64,000 nt of DNA. Source: Alphaproteobacteria bacterium (GTDB lineage Bacteria; Pseudomonadota; Alphaproteobacteria; Ferrovibrionales; Ferrovibrionaceae). Shown one piece after another: positions 34,440 to 46,800 of this stretch (the stretch's first letter is position 1; each line of letters begins with the position of its first letter). The stretch spans positions 1 through 64,000 of the forward strand of contig CANJGB010000002.1 of NCBI GenBank assembly GCA_947473805.1, read 5' to 3'. The position numbers and the translations under genes were made by a program. The notes under the pieces are model-generated. The model saw nothing but the letters and a program-made list of their open reading frames with translations, was not told where the DNA came from and searched no databases.

Positions 34440-34712
34440 GTGAACAAGAACGATCTTATTGCAGTGGTCGCAGAGACCTCCGGCCTGTCCAAGGGCGATG
34501 CCACCAAGGCAACGGATGCGGTACTCGACGCGATCACGGCGGCGCTGAAGAAGGGCGATGAAATTCGCATCGTTGGTTTCGGCACGTTCCTCGTCAGCGC
34601 ACGCGCGGCGACCGAGGGACGCAACCCGCGCACCGGCGAGACCATCCAGATCCCCGCCTCGAAGCAGCCGAAGTTCAAGGCCGGCAAGGCGCTCAAGGAT
34701 GCGGTGAACTAA
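34440..34712 (+). CDS. hupB: DNA-binding protein HU
   Basis: 90 residues. GTG start with AAAGGGG 9 bases upstream; the translation MNKNDLIAVVAETSGLSKGD is the standard HU N-terminus, and the longer upstream frame is not conserved. IRIVGFGTFLV and the DNA-clasping arm ARAATEGRNPRTGETIQIP are intact. A nucleoid-associated homodimer. Placement after lon is the common alphaproteobacterial order. Followed by a hairpin terminator. Confidence 0.97.
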   Translation: MNKNDLIAVVAETSGLSKGDATKATDAVLDAITAALKKGDEIRIVGFGTFLVSARAATEGRNPRTGETIQIPASKQPKFKAGKALKDAVN

Positions 34713-34738
34713 GTCATCAACCGGTAACGGTTACGGAT

Positions 34739-34770
34739 CGGCCGCCTGCAAGGGCGGCCGATTTGCTTTT
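34739..34770 (+). terminator. Rho-independent terminator after hupB
   Basis: 8-bp stem CGGCCGCC (34739-34746) / GGCGGCCG (34753-34760), 6-base loop, followed by ATTTGCTTTT. Confidence 0.75.
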
Positions 34771-34810
34771 CGGCCGCCTGACATGGCGGTATAAGGCCAT
34801 GCGACGGGCC

Positions 34811-34885
34811 GGGCGGTTAGCTCAGCGGTAGAGCGCCTCGTTTACACCGAGGATGTCGGGAGTTCGATCCTCTCACCGCCCACCA
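34811..34885 (+). tRNA. tRNA-Val (TAC)
   Basis: Acceptor GGGCGGT/ACCGCCC, discriminator A and encoded CCA, D-arm TAGCTCAGCGGTAGAGC, anticodon stem CCTCG/CGAGG with loop TTTACAC (anticodon TAC), T-arm AGTTCGATCCT. Confidence 0.97.
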
Positions 34886-35196
34886 CGTTCGCTTGCATTC
34901 ACCGACGGATCGAGCAGGTCGGCCACCTCGTTGCGCTTGCGACGGGGCAGCACGGTCATGACCAGAATAAACAGCGATATCGCCAGGCACAGGGCGTTGG
35001 GCACGACGAGCGGCCATTGGCGCAGCATGATGCCGTAGGCCAGCCACAGGCTGAATCCCACAACGGTTACCGAGTACATGCCGGTCGAGATGCCGTCGGT
35101 CCGGCGCGACTTGATAATCTTCCACGCCTGGGGCGCAAAGCTGATCGTGGAGGCGATGGCCGCCAAAGTGCCGATAACCAGTGCAGTATCCACCAC
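34873..35196 (-). CDS. SemiSWEET-like small membrane transporter
   Basis: 107 residues with three transmembrane helices: ALVIGTLAAIASTISFAPQA, MYSVTVVGFSLWLAYGIML and VVPNALCLAISLFILVMTVL. The FAPQAWKIIKSRRTDGIS motif is the PQ-loop of SemiSWEET/MtN3 sugar transporters, which act as dimers. The start is uncertain: GTG 35196 has AAGGGA at good spacing, while ATG 35211 or TTG 35226 would add 5 or 10 residues without an SD. The last codons and the stop lie inside the 3' arm of tRNA-Val on the opposite strand (13-base overlap), an unusual arrangement. Confidence 0.82.
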   Translation of the reverse strand: MVDTALVIGTLAAIASTISFAPQAWKIIKSRRTDGISTGMYSVTVVGFSLWLAYGIMLRQWPLVVPNALCLAISLFILVMTVLPRRKRNEVADLLDPSVNASERGGR

Positions 35197-35288
35197 AGAC
35201 GTCCCTTCCATGCCCGTGCGGCTCAACGACAGGGCAGGGGGGCCCGTTCCGGGAGGCCGGCGGCAAATCAGATAATGGGAAGGGAAAA

Positions 35289-35365
<77 letters not shown>

Positions 35366-35639
35366 GCGGGTGAGGCGGAGGAATTACTGGCTCGCTCCGG
35401 TCAAGTCAAGCACTGGCATGCCCTGTTTCCCGTAAATGCCCATGGCAAAACATAAAAGCCCGGACGAATGCGGCATTTGCCCGGTTGCGGCCCGCCGGGC
35501 GAGAGGCTAAAAGCGAGCACCCTTGGGATTGTCGCACATTGATCCGAAGGAATAGGTTTTCGCCGCCGTTTGCGTTAGTGTTGCACTGCGAAAGCGCCGC
35601 GGCACCCGCCGGCGCGGGGGATTAAGTAGGGGAGCCATC

Positions 35640-36005
35640 ATGGACGCGCTGCTGCGCGAATACCTGCCGATCCTGATCTTCCTGGGCCTTGCCATTGGCC
35701 TGGCGGCGGTCATGGGACTGGTGCCGTTCATTACGGCGCGCCAGAAGCCCGATCCTGAAAAGCTTTCGACCTACGAATGCGGATTCGAGCCGTTTTCCGA
35801 TTCGCGGAAACAGTTCGACGTCCGCTTCTACCTCGTCGCCATCCTGTTCATCATTTTCGACCTCGAGGTGGCATTCCTTTTCCCCTGGGCGATCTCGCTG
35901 GGTGAAATCGGTCCGTTCGGCTTCTGGTCGATGATGGTGTTCCTGGGCGTGCTGACCGTCGGCTTCGTCTACGAGTGGAAAAAGGGAGCGCTTGAATGGG
36001 AGTGA
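35640..36005 (+). CDS. nuoA: NADH-quinone oxidoreductase subunit A
   Basis: 121 residues, three membrane helices. [20 protein letters not shown] is the conserved matrix/cytoplasm-side loop with the redox-sensitive Cys, and [20 protein letters not shown] is TM2 with its acidic residues. SD GGGGAG. First gene of the 14-gene complex I operon. The 274-bp gap upstream must hold its promoter, which I cannot place with confidence. Overlaps nuoB by 10 bases. Confidence 0.97.
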   Translation: MDALLREYLPILIFLGLAIGLAAVMGLVPFITARQKPDPEKLSTYECGFEPFSDSRKQFDVRFYLVAILFIIFDLEVAFLFPWAISLGEIGPFGFWSMMVFLGVLTVGFVYEWKKGALEWE

Positions 36006-36544
36006 TCGCGCCGGCCCCCGACGCGCGCGCCGCGGTCCCCGTCACGGACCAGGACGCCTTTTTCAAGACCGTTTCCGACGACCTTTCAGACAAGGGTTTC
36101 GTCGTCTCCAGCCTGGACAAGCTGGTCAACTGGGCCCGTACCGGTTCGATGTGGCCGATGACCTTCGGCCTGGCCTGTTGCGGCGTCGAGATGATGCACG
36201 CCTATATGGCGCGCTACGATCTGGACCGGTTCGGGGCGATGCCGCGGGCCTCTCCACGGCAGTCCGACGTGATGATCGTCGCCGGCACGCTGACCAACAA
36301 GATGGCGCCCGCGCTGCGCAAGCTCTACGACCAGATGGCCGAGCCGCGCTACGTCATCTCGATGGGCAGTTGCGCCAATGGCGGCGGCTACTATCACTAT
36401 TCCTATTCGGTGGTGCGCGGCTGCGACCGCATCGTGCCGGTCGATGTCTACGTGCCGGGCTGCCCGCCCACGGCCGAGGCGCTGATCTACGGCATTCTGC
36501 AGTTGCAGAAGAAAATCCGCCGCACCGGCACCATCGCCCGCTGA
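35996..36544 (+). CDS. nuoB: NADH-quinone oxidoreductase subunit B
   Basis: 182 residues. The N2 [4Fe-4S] cluster ligands are Cys61-Cys62 ([13 protein letters not shown]), Cys126 (GSCANGGG) and Cys156 (GCPPTAEAL), the unusual tandem-Cys site that hands electrons to quinone. The alphaproteobacterial form has a short N-terminal extension. Couples with NuoC and NuoD in the Q-module. Confidence 0.98.
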   Translation: MGVIAPAPDARAAVPVTDQDAFFKTVSDDLSDKGFVVSSLDKLVNWARTGSMWPMTFGLACCGVEMMHAYMARYDLDRFGAMPRASPRQSDVMIVAGTLTNKMAPALRKLYDQMAEPRYVISMGSCANGGGYYHYSYSVVRGCDRIVPVDVYVPGCPPTAEALIYGILQLQKKIRRTGTIAR

Positions 36545-36563
36545 CGTTCAACACGGCATTGCA

Positions 36564-37175
36564 ATGACCGACGCCCTCAAGCAACTCGGCGACCACATCG
36601 CGCAAGCCGCCCCCGGCGGTGTGCTGGAGGTGGAGATCGCGAAGAACCAGCTGTCGGTCGTGGTGCCGCGCGACGGCATTGCCCGTGTGCTGGCTTTCCT
36701 CCGCGACGACGCGAAGTGCCGCTTCTCGTGCCTGATGGACATCACCGCTGTCGATTGGCCCGAGCGGGCGGAACGTTTCGATGTCGTCTATCACCTGCTC
36801 AGCCTGACGAAGAACCAGCGCGTGCGGATAAAGGTACGCACCGACGAGGTGTCGTCGGTGCCGTCGGTCGTGTCGGTCTATTCGTCGGCCGGCTGGTACG
36901 AGCGCGAGACCTGGGACATGTACGGCGTCATGTTCGCCGACAATCCGGACCTGCGCCGCATCCTGACCGACTACGGTTTCGAGGGGCATCCGCTGCGCAA
37001 GGACTTCCCGCTGACCGGCTATGTCGAGGTGCGGTACGACAGCGATCAGAAGCGTGTGGTGTACGAGCCCGTGACCCTGACCCAGGAGTTCCGCCGGTTC
37101 GATTTCATGAGCCCGTGGGAAGGCGCGAAGTACGTGCTGCCCGGCGACGAGAAGGCGGGGACCAAGCCGTCATGA
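36564..37175 (+). CDS. nuoC: NADH-quinone oxidoreductase subunit C
   Basis: 203 residues, the 30-kDa subunit. The signature [20 protein letters not shown] and the following [19 protein letters not shown] are present. Separate from NuoD, unlike the gamma-proteobacterial NuoCD fusion. It scaffolds the peripheral arm of complex I. The stop overlaps nuoD as ATGA. Confidence 0.97.
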   Translation: MTDALKQLGDHIAQAAPGGVLEVEIAKNQLSVVVPRDGIARVLAFLRDDAKCRFSCLMDITAVDWPERAERFDVVYHLLSLTKNQRVRIKVRTDEVSSVPSVVSVYSSAGWYERETWDMYGVMFADNPDLRRILTDYGFEGHPLRKDFPLTGYVEVRYDSDQKRVVYEPVTLTQEFRRFDFMSPWEGAKYVLPGDEKAGTKPS

Positions 37176-38350
37176 GCGAAGTCAAGATCGCCAACTACAT
37201 GATGAATTTCGGGCCGCAGCATCCCGCGGCCCACGGCGTGCTGCGCCTGGTACTGGAGCTGGACGGCGAGGTTGTCGAGCGTGCGGATCCGCATATCGGC
37301 CTGCTGCACCGCGGCACCGAGAAGCTGATCGAGTACAAGACCTACCTGCAGGCCGTGCCGTATTTCGACCGGCTCGATTACGTGTCGCCCATGTGCCAGG
37401 AGCATGCCTTCGCTCTGGCAGTGGAAAGCCTGCTCGGCCTCGAAGTGCCGGCCCGCGGCAAGGCGATCCGCGTCCTGTTCTCCGAAATCACCCGTATCCT
37501 GAACCACCTGCTCAACGTCACCGCGCACGCGTTGGACGTCGGCGCCACGACGCCCATGCTGTGGGGCTTCGAAGAGCGTGAGAAGCTGATGGAGTTCTAC
37601 GAGCAGGTGTCGGGCGCGCGCATGCACGCCGCCTACTTCCGGCCCGGCGGCGTCCACCAGGACATGCCGGCAGGCATGGACGCGGCGATCTACGCCTATT
37701 GCGACCGCCTGCTGCCGGTGCTGGACGATATCGAGGACCTGCTGACCGAAAACCGCATCTTCAAGCAGCGCAACGTCGATGTCGGCGTCATCACGCCGGC
37801 CGATGCGCAGGACTGGGGCTTTTCGGGCGTCATGCTGCGCGGTTCGGGCGTGGCGTGGGACCTGCGCAAGTCGCAGCCCTATGACGGCTACGAGAAGTTC
37901 GACTTCGACATTCCGGTCGGCAAGAACGGCGACTGCTACGACCGTTACCTGTGCCGCGTCGAGGAGATGCGCCAGAGCGTCAAGATCATGCGCCAGGTCA
38001 TCAACGCACTGCCCGGCGGTCCCGTTTCGTCAGTCGACCGCAAGGTCGTGCCGCCGCATCGCGGCGAGATGAAGACCTCGATGGAAGCGCTGATCCACCA
38101 CTTCAAGCTCTATACCGAGGGTTACAAGGTGCCGGCCGGCGAGGTCTACACCGCGGTCGAGGCGCCGAAGGGCGAGTTCGCCGTCTACGTCGTCGCCGAC
38201 GGCAGCAACAAGCCATACAAGTGCAAGATCCGCGCACCGGGTTTCGCGCACTTGCAGGCAACGGATTTCATGGCCAAGGGAACGCTGCTGGCGGACGCCG
38301 TGTCGATCGTCGGCAGCATGGACCTGGTGTTCGGCGAGGTCGATAGATGA
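37172..38350 (+). CDS. nuoD: NADH-quinone oxidoreductase subunit D
   Basis: 392 residues, the 49-kDa subunit. [20 protein letters not shown] carries the quinone-site His, then [20 protein letters not shown], and the C-terminus ends in [14 protein letters not shown]. Derived from the hydrogenase large subunit with the Ni ligands lost. ATG 37172 is the coupled start within ATGA; the longer frame overlapping nuoC is rejected. Confidence 0.98.
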   Translation: MSEVKIANYMMNFGPQHPAAHGVLRLVLELDGEVVERADPHIGLLHRGTEKLIEYKTYLQAVPYFDRLDYVSPMCQEHAFALAVESLLGLEVPARGKAIRVLFSEITRILNHLLNVTAHALDVGATTPMLWGFEEREKLMEFYEQVSGARMHAAYFRPGGVHQDMPAGMDAAIYAYCDRLLPVLDDIEDLLTENRIFKQRNVDVGVITPADAQDWGFSGVMLRGSGVAWDLRKSQPYDGYEKFDFDIPVGKNGDCYDRYLCRVEEMRQSVKIMRQVINALPGGPVSSVDRKVVPPHRGEMKTSMEALIHHFKLYTEGYKVPAGEVYTAVEAPKGEFAVYVVADGSNKPYKCKIRAPGFAHLQATDFMAKGTLLADAVSIVGSMDLVFGEVDR

Positions 38351-38963
38351 GCGCGCGGCATCCCGCCCCGAAGCAGTTGCAGCCGACGAGCTTTGCGTTC
38401 TCGGCCGCGAACGAGGCCGAGATCAAGAAGATCATCGCCAAGTATCCGGCCGGCCGGCAGGCCAGCGCGGTGATGCCGCTGCTCGACCTGGCGCAGCGCC
38501 AGCACGACAACTGGGTGCCGCTGGCCGCCATCGAGCACATCGCGACGCTACTGGGCATGCCCTATATCCGCGTGCTCGAGGTCGCGACCTTCTACACCAT
38601 GTACAACCTGGCCCCGGTCGGCCGGAACTTCATCCAGGTCTGCACCACGACGCCGTGCTGGCTGCGCGGTTCCGACCAGGTGCTGGATGCCTGCCGCTCG
38701 TCGCTGGGCATCGGCCCGGGCGAGACGACGAAGGACGGCCAGTTCACCGTGATCGAGGTCGAGTGTCTTGGCGCCTGCGTGAATGCGCCGATGGCGCAGA
38801 TCGGCGACGATTTTTACGAGGATCTCGATACGGCCTCGACGACGAAGCTGATCGAGGCGCTGAAGCGCGGCGAGACGCCGAAGGCCGGCCCGCAGAGTGG
38901 CCGCCGCTCGTCCGAGCCGCTCAGCGGGTTGACCACGTTGAACGCCGGCGGCGGGGGCGAGTG

Positions 38964-38964
<1 letters not shown>
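38347..38964 (+). CDS. nuoE: NADH-quinone oxidoreductase subunit E
   Basis: 205 residues. Thioredoxin-like fold with the [2Fe-2S] N1a ligands Cys99, Cys104 (CTTTPC), Cys140 and Cys144 (CLGAC). A C-terminal tail of about 40 residues ([20 protein letters not shown]) is typical of alphaproteobacterial and mitochondrial 24-kDa relatives. Part of the NADH-oxidising N-module. Start within ATGA of nuoD; the stop shares one base with the nuoF start. Confidence 0.97.
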
Positions 38965-40259
<1,295 letters not shown>

Positions 40260-40269
40260 CGGAGTTCCC

Positions 40270-42351
40270 ATGCCGACACTTAAAATCGACGGCATCGAAG
40301 TCACGGTGGAGCCGGGCACCACGGTGCTGCAGGCGTGCGAGATCGCCGGCAAGGAAATCCCGCGCTTCTGCTATCACGAGCGCCTGTCCATCGCCGGCAA
40401 TTGCCGCATGTGCCTGGTCGAGCAGGAAAAGGCGCCGAAGCCCATCGCCTCGTGCGCCATGCCCGCCGCCGACGGCATGGTCATCAAGACCGACACGCCG
40501 CTGGTCAAGAAGGCCCGCGAAGGCGTGATGGAATTCCTGCTCATCAACCATCCGCTCGACTGTCCGATCTGCGACCAGGGCGGCGAGTGTGACCTGCAGG
40601 ACCAGGCCATGGGCTATGGCCGGGGCGGCAGCCGCTACCAAGAGAACAAGCGTGCCGTTACCGAGAAGGAAATGGGGCCGCTGGTCGCGACCTCGATGAC
40701 GCGCTGCATCCACTGCACGCGCTGCATTCGCTTCGTCACCGAAGTGGCGGGCGTCGCCGAACTGGGCGCGACGGGCCGTGGCGAGGACATGGAAGTCACC
40801 ACCTATCTCGGCGCAGCGCTGAGTTCGGAAATTTCGGCGAACGTCATCGACCTGTGTCCGGTCGGCGCGCTGACCTCGAAGCCCTATGCCTTCACCGCGC
40901 GCCCGTGGGAGCTGCGCAAGGCCGAGAGCGTCGATGTCATGGACGCGCTGGGCAGCAACATCCGCATCGACTATCGCGGCCGCGAAGTGATGCGTGTTCT
41001 GCCGCGCCTGAACGAGGCCGTGAACGAGGAATGGCTGAGCGACAAGGGCCGCTTCTCGTGCGATGGCCTGAGCAAGCGCCGTCTCGACAAACCGTATGTC
41101 CGCAAGAACGGCAAGTTGCAGGCCGCAACGTGGCCCGAGGCGTTCGCAGCCATCGCCGCCAAGGTGCAGGGCCTGAACGGCGGCGAGATCGCGGCCATTG
41201 CCGGTGACCTTGCCTGCGCCGAGGGCATGACTGCGCTGAAGGACCTGATGTCGGGTCTCGGTTCCGCCAATATCGATTGCCGCCAGGACGGCGCCAAGCT
41301 GCCGGCCGGCAGCCGTGCGGGTTACGTGTTCAACAGCGGCGTTGCCGGCATCGACCAGGCCGACGCGATCCTGCTGATCGGCACCGATCCACGCAAGGAA
41401 GCGCCTGTCCTGAACGCGCGCATCCGCAAGCGCCTGCTGAAGGGCGGCCTGCGCATCGCCGCCATCGGTCCGAAGGTCGACCTGACCTATCCGGTCGAGT
41501 GGCTGGGCAATGACGCCACCGCCGTCGCCGGCATTTGCAACGGCGCGCATGCCTTTGCGGAGGTGCTGAAGTCGGCCAAGAACCCGATGCTGATCCTGGG
41601 GCAGGGCGCGCTGGCCCGTCTTGACGGCGCCGCGGTCTATTCCGCCGCCAAGGCCATCGCCGACAATTGCGGCCTGGTGAAGGACGGCTGGAACGGCTTC
41701 AACGTGCTGCATACTGCCGCCGGCCGCGTGGCTGGCCTCGATCTCGGCCTGGTGCCGGGGCAGGGCGGGCTCGACGTTGCCGGCATCCAGTCGGCGGCGC
41801 AGAGCGGCCAGGTGAAGTTCGTTTACCTGCTGCAGGCCGATGAACTGGATACCTCGAAATTCGGCTCGGCCTTTGTCGTTTACCAGGGCAGCCACGGCGA
41901 TGCTGGCGCGCACCGCGCCGATGTCATCCTGCCGGCTGCAGCCTATACGGAAAAGGACGCAACCTGGGTCAACACCGAGGGCCGCGTGCAGTTGGCCCGC
42001 CGTGCCGTGGCGCCTCCGGGCGATGCACGCGAGGACTGGTCCATCATCCGCGCCCTGTCGGAGGCGCTCGGCAAGAAGTTGCCCTATGACTCTCTGGGCC
42101 AGCTGCGCCGCCGCATGCTGGAACTGGCGCCGCATTTCGCCGCCGTGGACCGGCTGACGCCGGCGGCGTGGAACGTGGCGACAGCGCCCGGCACCATCGA
42201 CGGCAGCTGGGGCTTTGTCTACGCGGTGACCGATCACTACCGCACCAATCCGATTGCCCGTGCGTCCGGGACCATGGCTGAATGCGCCGAAGTGGCGCGT
42301 ACCGGCTCGGTCAAGGCGCCGGAAAAGATGCTGGTGGCCACCAATGGCTGA
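40270..42351 (+). CDS. nuoG: NADH-quinone oxidoreductase subunit G
   Basis: 693 residues. The N-terminal [2Fe-2S] ferredoxin domain ([19 protein letters not shown]), the His-Cys3 cluster ([19 protein letters not shown]) and a [4Fe-4S] cluster ([14 protein letters not shown], then [15 protein letters not shown]) are followed by a molybdopterin-oxidoreductase-like domain that has lost its cofactor. It conducts electrons through the N-module. ATG 40270 after GGAGTT. Overlaps nuoH by 8 bases. Confidence 0.97.
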   Translation: MPTLKIDGIEVTVEPGTTVLQACEIAGKEIPRFCYHERLSIAGNCRMCLVEQEKAPKPIASCAMPAADGMVIKTDTPLVKKAREGVMEFLLINHPLDCPICDQGGECDLQDQAMGYGRGGSRYQENKRAVTEKEMGPLVATSMTRCIHCTRCIRFVTEVAGVAELGATGRGEDMEVTTYLGAALSSEISANVIDLCPVGALTSKPYAFTARPWELRKAESVDVMDALGSNIRIDYRGREVMRVLPRLNEAVNEEWLSDKGRFSCDGLSKRRLDKPYVRKNGKLQAATWPEAFAAIAAKVQGLNGGEIAAIAGDLACAEGMTALKDLMSGLGSANIDCRQDGAKLPAGSRAGYVFNSGVAGIDQADAILLIGTDPRKEAPVLNARIRKRLLKGGLRIAAIGPKVDLTYPVEWLGNDATAVAGICNGAHAFAEVLKSAKNPMLILGQGALARLDGAAVYSAAKAIADNCGLVKDGWNGFNVLHTAAGRVAGLDLGLVPGQGGLDVAGIQSAAQSGQVKFVYLLQADELDTSKFGSAFVVYQGSHGDAGAHRADVILPAAAYTEKDATWVNTEGRVQLARRAVAPPGDAREDWSIIRALSEALGKKLPYDSLGQLRRRMLELAPHFAAVDRLTPAAWNVATAPGTIDGSWGFVYAVTDHYRTNPIARASGTMAECAEVARTGSVKAPEKMLVATNG

Positions 42352-43366
42352 GTTCTGGAACGGCTACCTGCTGCCGGGGATCCTGATCCTGGCTCAGATT
42401 CTTGTGCTCGTCGTGCCGTTACTGCTCGCTGTCGCCTACCTGACGCTGATGGAGCGCAAGGTGCTGGCCGCCATGCAGCTGCGCATGGGCCCCAACGTGG
42501 TCGGGCCGTTCGGCCTGTTCCAGCCCTGGGCCGACGCGGTCAAGCTGATGTTCAAGGAGCCGATCCTGCCGACCGGCGCCAACAAGGTGGTGTTCGTCAT
42601 TGCGCCGATGATCACCTTCATCCTGGCGCTGATTGCCTGGGCGGTCATTCCTCTCGGTACCGGGCTGGTGATTGCCAACATCAATGTCGGCATCCTGTAC
42701 CTGTTCGCCATTTCGTCGCTGGGCGTTTACGGCATCATCATGGCCGGCTGGGCGTCGAATTCGCGCTACGCCTTCCTTGGCGCGCTGCGCTCGTCGGCGC
42801 AGATGGTCTCGTATGAAGTCTCCATGGGCTTCGTCATCATCACGGTGCTGCTGCTGGTCGGCTCGCTGAACCTCGGCCACATCGTCGAGGCGCAGCATGG
42901 CGGCTTCTGGAAGTGGCACTGGGTGCCGCTGTTCCCGATGTTCATCGTGTTTTTCATTTCGGCGCTGGCGGAAACCAATCGCCATCCGTTCGATTTGCCC
43001 GAGGCCGAGGCCGAACTGGTCGCCGGCTACCAGGTCGAATATTCGTCCATGAGCTTCGCGCTGTTCTTCCTCGGCGAATACGCGAACATGATCCTGATGT
43101 CAGCCATGACTGCCATCCTGTTCATGGGTGGCTGGCTGCCGCCGTTCGAGTTCGGGCCGACCGCTGGCGTCCTTGGCGCGCTGTGGGGCTTCTTCTGGTT
43201 CTTCCTGAAGATCTTCGTTCTGCTGTTCGTATTCATCTGGATCCGCGCGACGCTGCCGCGCTACCGCTACGACCAGCTCATGCGCATTGGCTGGAAGGTG
43301 TTCCTGCCGCTGTCGCTGATCTACCTCGTGATCGTCGCCGGCTTCGTCACCTACTGGCCGCGCTGA
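42344..43366 (+). CDS. nuoH: NADH-quinone oxidoreductase subunit H
   Basis: 340 residues, eight membrane helices. Signatures [20 protein letters not shown] and [20 protein letters not shown] (the acidic E-channel loop near the quinone site), and the terminal [20 protein letters not shown]. It joins the peripheral and membrane arms and forms part of the quinone chamber. Translationally coupled to nuoG. Confidence 0.98.
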   Translation: MAEFWNGYLLPGILILAQILVLVVPLLLAVAYLTLMERKVLAAMQLRMGPNVVGPFGLFQPWADAVKLMFKEPILPTGANKVVFVIAPMITFILALIAWAVIPLGTGLVIANINVGILYLFAISSLGVYGIIMAGWASNSRYAFLGALRSSAQMVSYEVSMGFVIITVLLLVGSLNLGHIVEAQHGGFWKWHWVPLFPMFIVFFISALAETNRHPFDLPEAEAELVAGYQVEYSSMSFALFFLGEYANMILMSAMTAILFMGGWLPPFEFGPTAGVLGALWGFFWFFLKIFVLLFVFIWIRATLPRYRYDQLMRIGWKVFLPLSLIYLVIVAGFVTYWPR

Positions 43367-43379
43367 AGGGAAAACGCAG

Positions 43380-43868
43380 ATGGGTTTCCTCGACCGCACC
43401 GGACGCACGCTGTTCCTGGCCGAACTGGCCTCGGGAATGGCGCTGACGTTCCGCTACATGTTCAAGAAGCGCGCGACCGTGAACTACCCCTACCAGAAGG
43501 GGCCGCTGAGCCCGCGCTTCCGGGGCGAGCATGCGCTGCGCCGCTACCCATCCGGTGAGGAACGCTGCATCGCGTGCAAATTGTGCGAGGCGATCTGCCC
43601 GGCCCAGGCCATCACCATCGAGGCCGAGCCGCGCGATGATGGCAGCCGCCGCACCACGCGCTACGACATCGACATGACGAAGTGCATCTATTGCGGCTTC
43701 TGCCAGGAAGCCTGCCCGGTGGATGCCATCGTCGAGGGGCCGAACTTCGAATATTCCGCCGAGACGCGCGAGGAATTGTTCTACGACAAGAACAAGCTGC
43801 TCGCGAACGGCGACCGCTGGGAATACGAGATTGCCCGCAATCTCGAAGCCGACGCGCCGTACCGGTAA
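43380..43868 (+). CDS. nuoI: NADH-quinone oxidoreductase subunit I
   Basis: 162 residues. Two [4Fe-4S] ferredoxin motifs, [12 protein letters not shown] and [12 protein letters not shown] (clusters N6a and N6b), pass electrons toward N2. The N-terminal [20 protein letters not shown] contacts the membrane arm. SD-like GAAAACGC, 13 bp after nuoH. Confidence 0.98.
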   Translation: MGFLDRTGRTLFLAELASGMALTFRYMFKKRATVNYPYQKGPLSPRFRGEHALRRYPSGEERCIACKLCEAICPAQAITIEAEPRDDGSRRTTRYDIDMTKCIYCGFCQEACPVDAIVEGPNFEYSAETREELFYDKNKLLANGDRWEYEIARNLEADAPYR

Positions 43869-43874
43869 GCCGAC

Positions 43875-44492
43875 ATGATCGTACAGGCCATCGCATTCTA
43901 TCTTTTCGCCGCCGTGACCGTCGGTTCGGCGTTCCTGGTCATCACGGCCAAGAACCCGGTCCACTCGGTGCTGTTCCTGATCCTCGCGTTCTTCAACGCG
44001 GCGGCCCTGTTCGTGCTGATGGGCGCCGAGTTCATCGCGATGATCCTGGTCATCGTCTATGTCGGCGCGGTCGCCGTCTTGTTCCTGTTTGTGGTGATGA
44101 TGCTCGACATCAATTTCGTCGAGTTGCGCCAGGGCTTCCAGCAATACCTGCCGTTCGGTCTGCTGATTGGCGCCATCCTGCTGGTCGAGTTGATCCTGAT
44201 CCTCGCGGGCTCGATTGCCGCGCCGGACGCGCTGGCCCCGGCCGCGTCGCCCGCGCCGTCGTTGGACCAGGTGACCAATACTCACGCGCTGGGGGCGGTC
44301 CTCTACACGAAGTACATCTACCTGTTCCAGGGCGCGGGCCTGGTGCTGCTGGTCGCCATGATCGGCGCCATCGTGCTGACCCACCGCAAGCGCGAGGGCG
44401 TCAAGAAGCAGGATTCGTTCGCGCAGTTCGCGCGCCGCCGCGAAGAAGCGGTGGAATTGAAAAAAGTCGAACCGGGCCAGGGCATCCAGTGA
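43875..44492 (+). CDS. nuoJ: NADH-quinone oxidoreductase subunit J
   Basis: 205 residues, five membrane helices. [20 protein letters not shown] and [20 protein letters not shown] (the pi-bulge TM3 that gates proton transfer) are conserved. The Ala/Pro-rich periplasmic loop [13 protein letters not shown] is longer than in E. coli. 6 bp after nuoI. Confidence 0.97.
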   Translation: MIVQAIAFYLFAAVTVGSAFLVITAKNPVHSVLFLILAFFNAAALFVLMGAEFIAMILVIVYVGAVAVLFLFVVMMLDINFVELRQGFQQYLPFGLLIGAILLVELILILAGSIAAPDALAPAASPAPSLDQVTNTHALGAVLYTKYIYLFQGAGLVLLVAMIGAIVLTHRKREGVKKQDSFAQFARRREEAVELKKVEPGQGIQ

Positions 44493-44520
44493 CCGGCTCG
44501 CGGGAGAGGGAGCAAGTGGC

Positions 44521-44832
44521 GTGTTGACCATCGGCCTGGGCCATTACCTGTCGGTCGCCGCGATCCTGTTTACGCTCGGGATCCTCGGCATCTTCGTCAA
44601 CCGCAAGAACGTGATCGTCATCCTGATGTCGATCGAGCTGATGCTGCTCGCGGTCAATATCAACCTCGTCGCCTTCTCGATCTTCCTGCACGACCTGGGC
44701 GGCCAGGTATTCGCGCTGCTGGTACTGACGGTTGCGGCGGGCGAGGCGGCCATCGGCCTGGCGATCCTGGTCATCTACTTCCGTAACCGCGGCACCATCG
44801 CGGTCGAAGACATCAACCTGATGAAGGGCTGA
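44521..44832 (+). CDS. nuoK: NADH-quinone oxidoreductase subunit K
   Basis: 103 residues, three membrane helices, a MrpC-like subunit. [40 protein letters not shown] (the buried Glu of the proton path) and [13 protein letters not shown] (second conserved Glu) are present. GTG start, AGGGAG upstream. Confidence 0.97.
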   Translation: MLTIGLGHYLSVAAILFTLGILGIFVNRKNVIVILMSIELMLLAVNINLVAFSIFLHDLGGQVFALLVLTVAAGEAAIGLAILVIYFRNRGTIAVEDINLMKG

Positions 44833-44839
44833 ACCGGCG

Positions 44840-46798
44840 ATGACGATTTTCCACCTCATCGTCTTCCTGCCGCTGCTGGGCGCCATCGTCGCCGGGCTGT
44901 TCGGCCGCGCCATCGGCGACCGCGCCGCAATGGCGGCGACCTGCGTTCCCATGGTCATCGCGGCGGTCCTGTCCTGGGTCGGCTTCTATCTCATCGTCCA
45001 CGGCGGTCCCGTCCTGGTGCCGCTGTTCACATGGATCGATTCCGGCTCGTTCGAAGTCTCCTGGGCGCTCAAGGTCGATCAGCTCACCGCCGTCATGCTG
45101 GTGGTGGTCAACACCGTGTCGGCCGTGGTGCATGTCTATTCCATCGGCTACATGGCCGAGGACCCGCACAAGCCGCGCTTCTTCGCCTATCTCAGCCTGT
45201 TCACCTTTGCCATGCTGATGCTGGTGACGTCGGACAATTTCGTGCAGCTGTACTTCGGCTGGGAGGGTGTGGGCCTGTGCTCGTACCTGCTGATCGGCTT
45301 CTGGTACGAACGTCCCAGCGCCAATGCTGCGGCGATCAAGGCATTCGTCGTCAACCGCGTCGGCGATTTCGGCTTCGCGCTGGGCATCATGGGCATCTTC
45401 CTGGTGTTCGGCTCGGTCTCGTTCGACACCGTGTTCCAGGCGGCGCCGACGCAGGTTGGCAAGACCATCCATTTCCTGGGCTACGATTTTGATGTCCTGA
45501 CGACGCTCTGCCTGCTGCTGTTCCTCGGCGCCATGGGCAAGTCGGCGCAGCTGGGCCTGCACACCTGGTTGCCGGACGCGATGGAAGGTCCGACGCCGGT
45601 CTCCGCGCTGATCCATGCCGCCACCATGGTGACGGCCGGTGTGTTCATGGTCGCGCGCTGTTCGCCGCTGTTCGAATATGCCCCCACCGCGCTTGCCGTG
45701 GTCGGCGTGGTCGGCGCCTCGACCGCCATTTTCGCGGCGACCGTCGGCCTGGTGCAGAACGATATCAAGCGCGTGATCGCCTACTCGACCTGCAGCCAGC
45801 TGGGCTACATGTTCTTCGCCGCCGGCATGTCGGCCTATCCGGCTGCGATCTTCCACCTGTTCACCCACGCCTTCTTCAAGGCGCTGCTGTTCCTCGGCGC
45901 CGGCTCGGTCATCCACGCGATGCACCACGAGCAGGACATGCGGAACATGGGCGGCCTGGCCAAGCACATCAAGATCACCTACGTCCTGATGTGGATCGGC
46001 AGCCTGGCGCTGGCCGGCCTGCCGTTCTTCTCCGGCTACTTCTCGAAGGACATGATCCTCGAGGCTGCGTTCGGCGCACACTCGACCGTCGGCGGCTACG
46101 CCTTCGTGCTGGGCATGCTGGCTGCGGTGCTGACTGCGTTCTATTCGTGGCGCCTGCTGTTCATGACCTTCCACGGTCCGCGCCACGAGGCGCACGGCCA
46201 TGATGCACACGGTCACGACGCGCACCATGAGCCGCATGAGAGCCCGCAGGTCATGCTGATCCCGCTCTATGTCCTGGCTCTGGGCGCGCTGTTCGCTGGT
46301 GTCGTGTTCGCCCCGATGATGATCGGCGAGCACATGCACGAGTTCTGGGGCAAGTCGATCCTCATCCTCGAGAATCACACCGCCATGGAGGCGGCCCATC
46401 ACGTGCCGCTATGGGTGAAGCTGCTGCCCATTGGCGCGGGCCTGCTCGGCATTTTCGTCGCTTTCCAGATGTACATCCGCAAGCCGGGGTCGGGCGCGGC
46501 GCTGGCGAAGGTCAATCCCGGCCTGTACCAGTTCCTGCTGCACAAGTGGTATTTCGACGAACTGTACGACCTCATCTTCGTGCGGCCAGCCAAGTGGCTT
46601 GGCTACAAGCTGTGGAAAGAGGGCGATGGCCGGGTCATCGACGGCATGGGGCCGGATAACATTGCGTTGCGCGTAGCCCAGTTGGCCAAGCGCGCCGCTG
46701 GCCTGCAGTCCGGCTACCTGTTCCACTACGCCTTTGCCATGCTGGCTGGCGTCGCCATCCTGGTGACGTACTACTTCACGACCATGATGGGGCATTGA
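44840..46798 (+). CDS. nuoL: NADH-quinone oxidoreductase subunit L
   Basis: 652 residues, an antiporter-like proton-pumping subunit with about 14 core helices and the lateral helix and C-terminal anchor. Core motifs: [60 protein letters not shown] and [21 protein letters not shown] His-rich loop at about residues 449-467 ([18 protein letters not shown]) follows the FHGPRH motif. 7 bp after nuoK. Confidence 0.98.
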   Translation: MTIFHLIVFLPLLGAIVAGLFGRAIGDRAAMAATCVPMVIAAVLSWVGFYLIVHGGPVLVPLFTWIDSGSFEVSWALKVDQLTAVMLVVVNTVSAVVHVYSIGYMAEDPHKPRFFAYLSLFTFAMLMLVTSDNFVQLYFGWEGVGLCSYLLIGFWYERPSANAAAIKAFVVNRVGDFGFALGIMGIFLVFGSVSFDTVFQAAPTQVGKTIHFLGYDFDVLTTLCLLLFLGAMGKSAQLGLHTWLPDAMEGPTPVSALIHAATMVTAGVFMVARCSPLFEYAPTALAVVGVVGASTAIFAATVGLVQNDIKRVIAYSTCSQLGYMFFAAGMSAYPAAIFHLFTHAFFKALLFLGAGSVIHAMHHEQDMRNMGGLAKHIKITYVLMWIGSLALAGLPFFSGYFSKDMILEAAFGAHSTVGGYAFVLGMLAAVLTAFYSWRLLFMTFHGPRHEAHGHDAHGHDAHHEPHESPQVMLIPLYVLALGALFAGVVFAPMMIGEHMHEFWGKSILILENHTAMEAAHHVPLWVKLLPIGAGLLGIFVAFQMYIRKPGSGAALAKVNPGLYQFLLHKWYFDELYDLIFVRPAKWLGYKLWKEGDGRVIDGMGPDNIALRVAQLAKRAAGLQSGYLFHYAFAMLAGVAILVTYYFTTMMGH

Positions 46799-46800
46799 TC

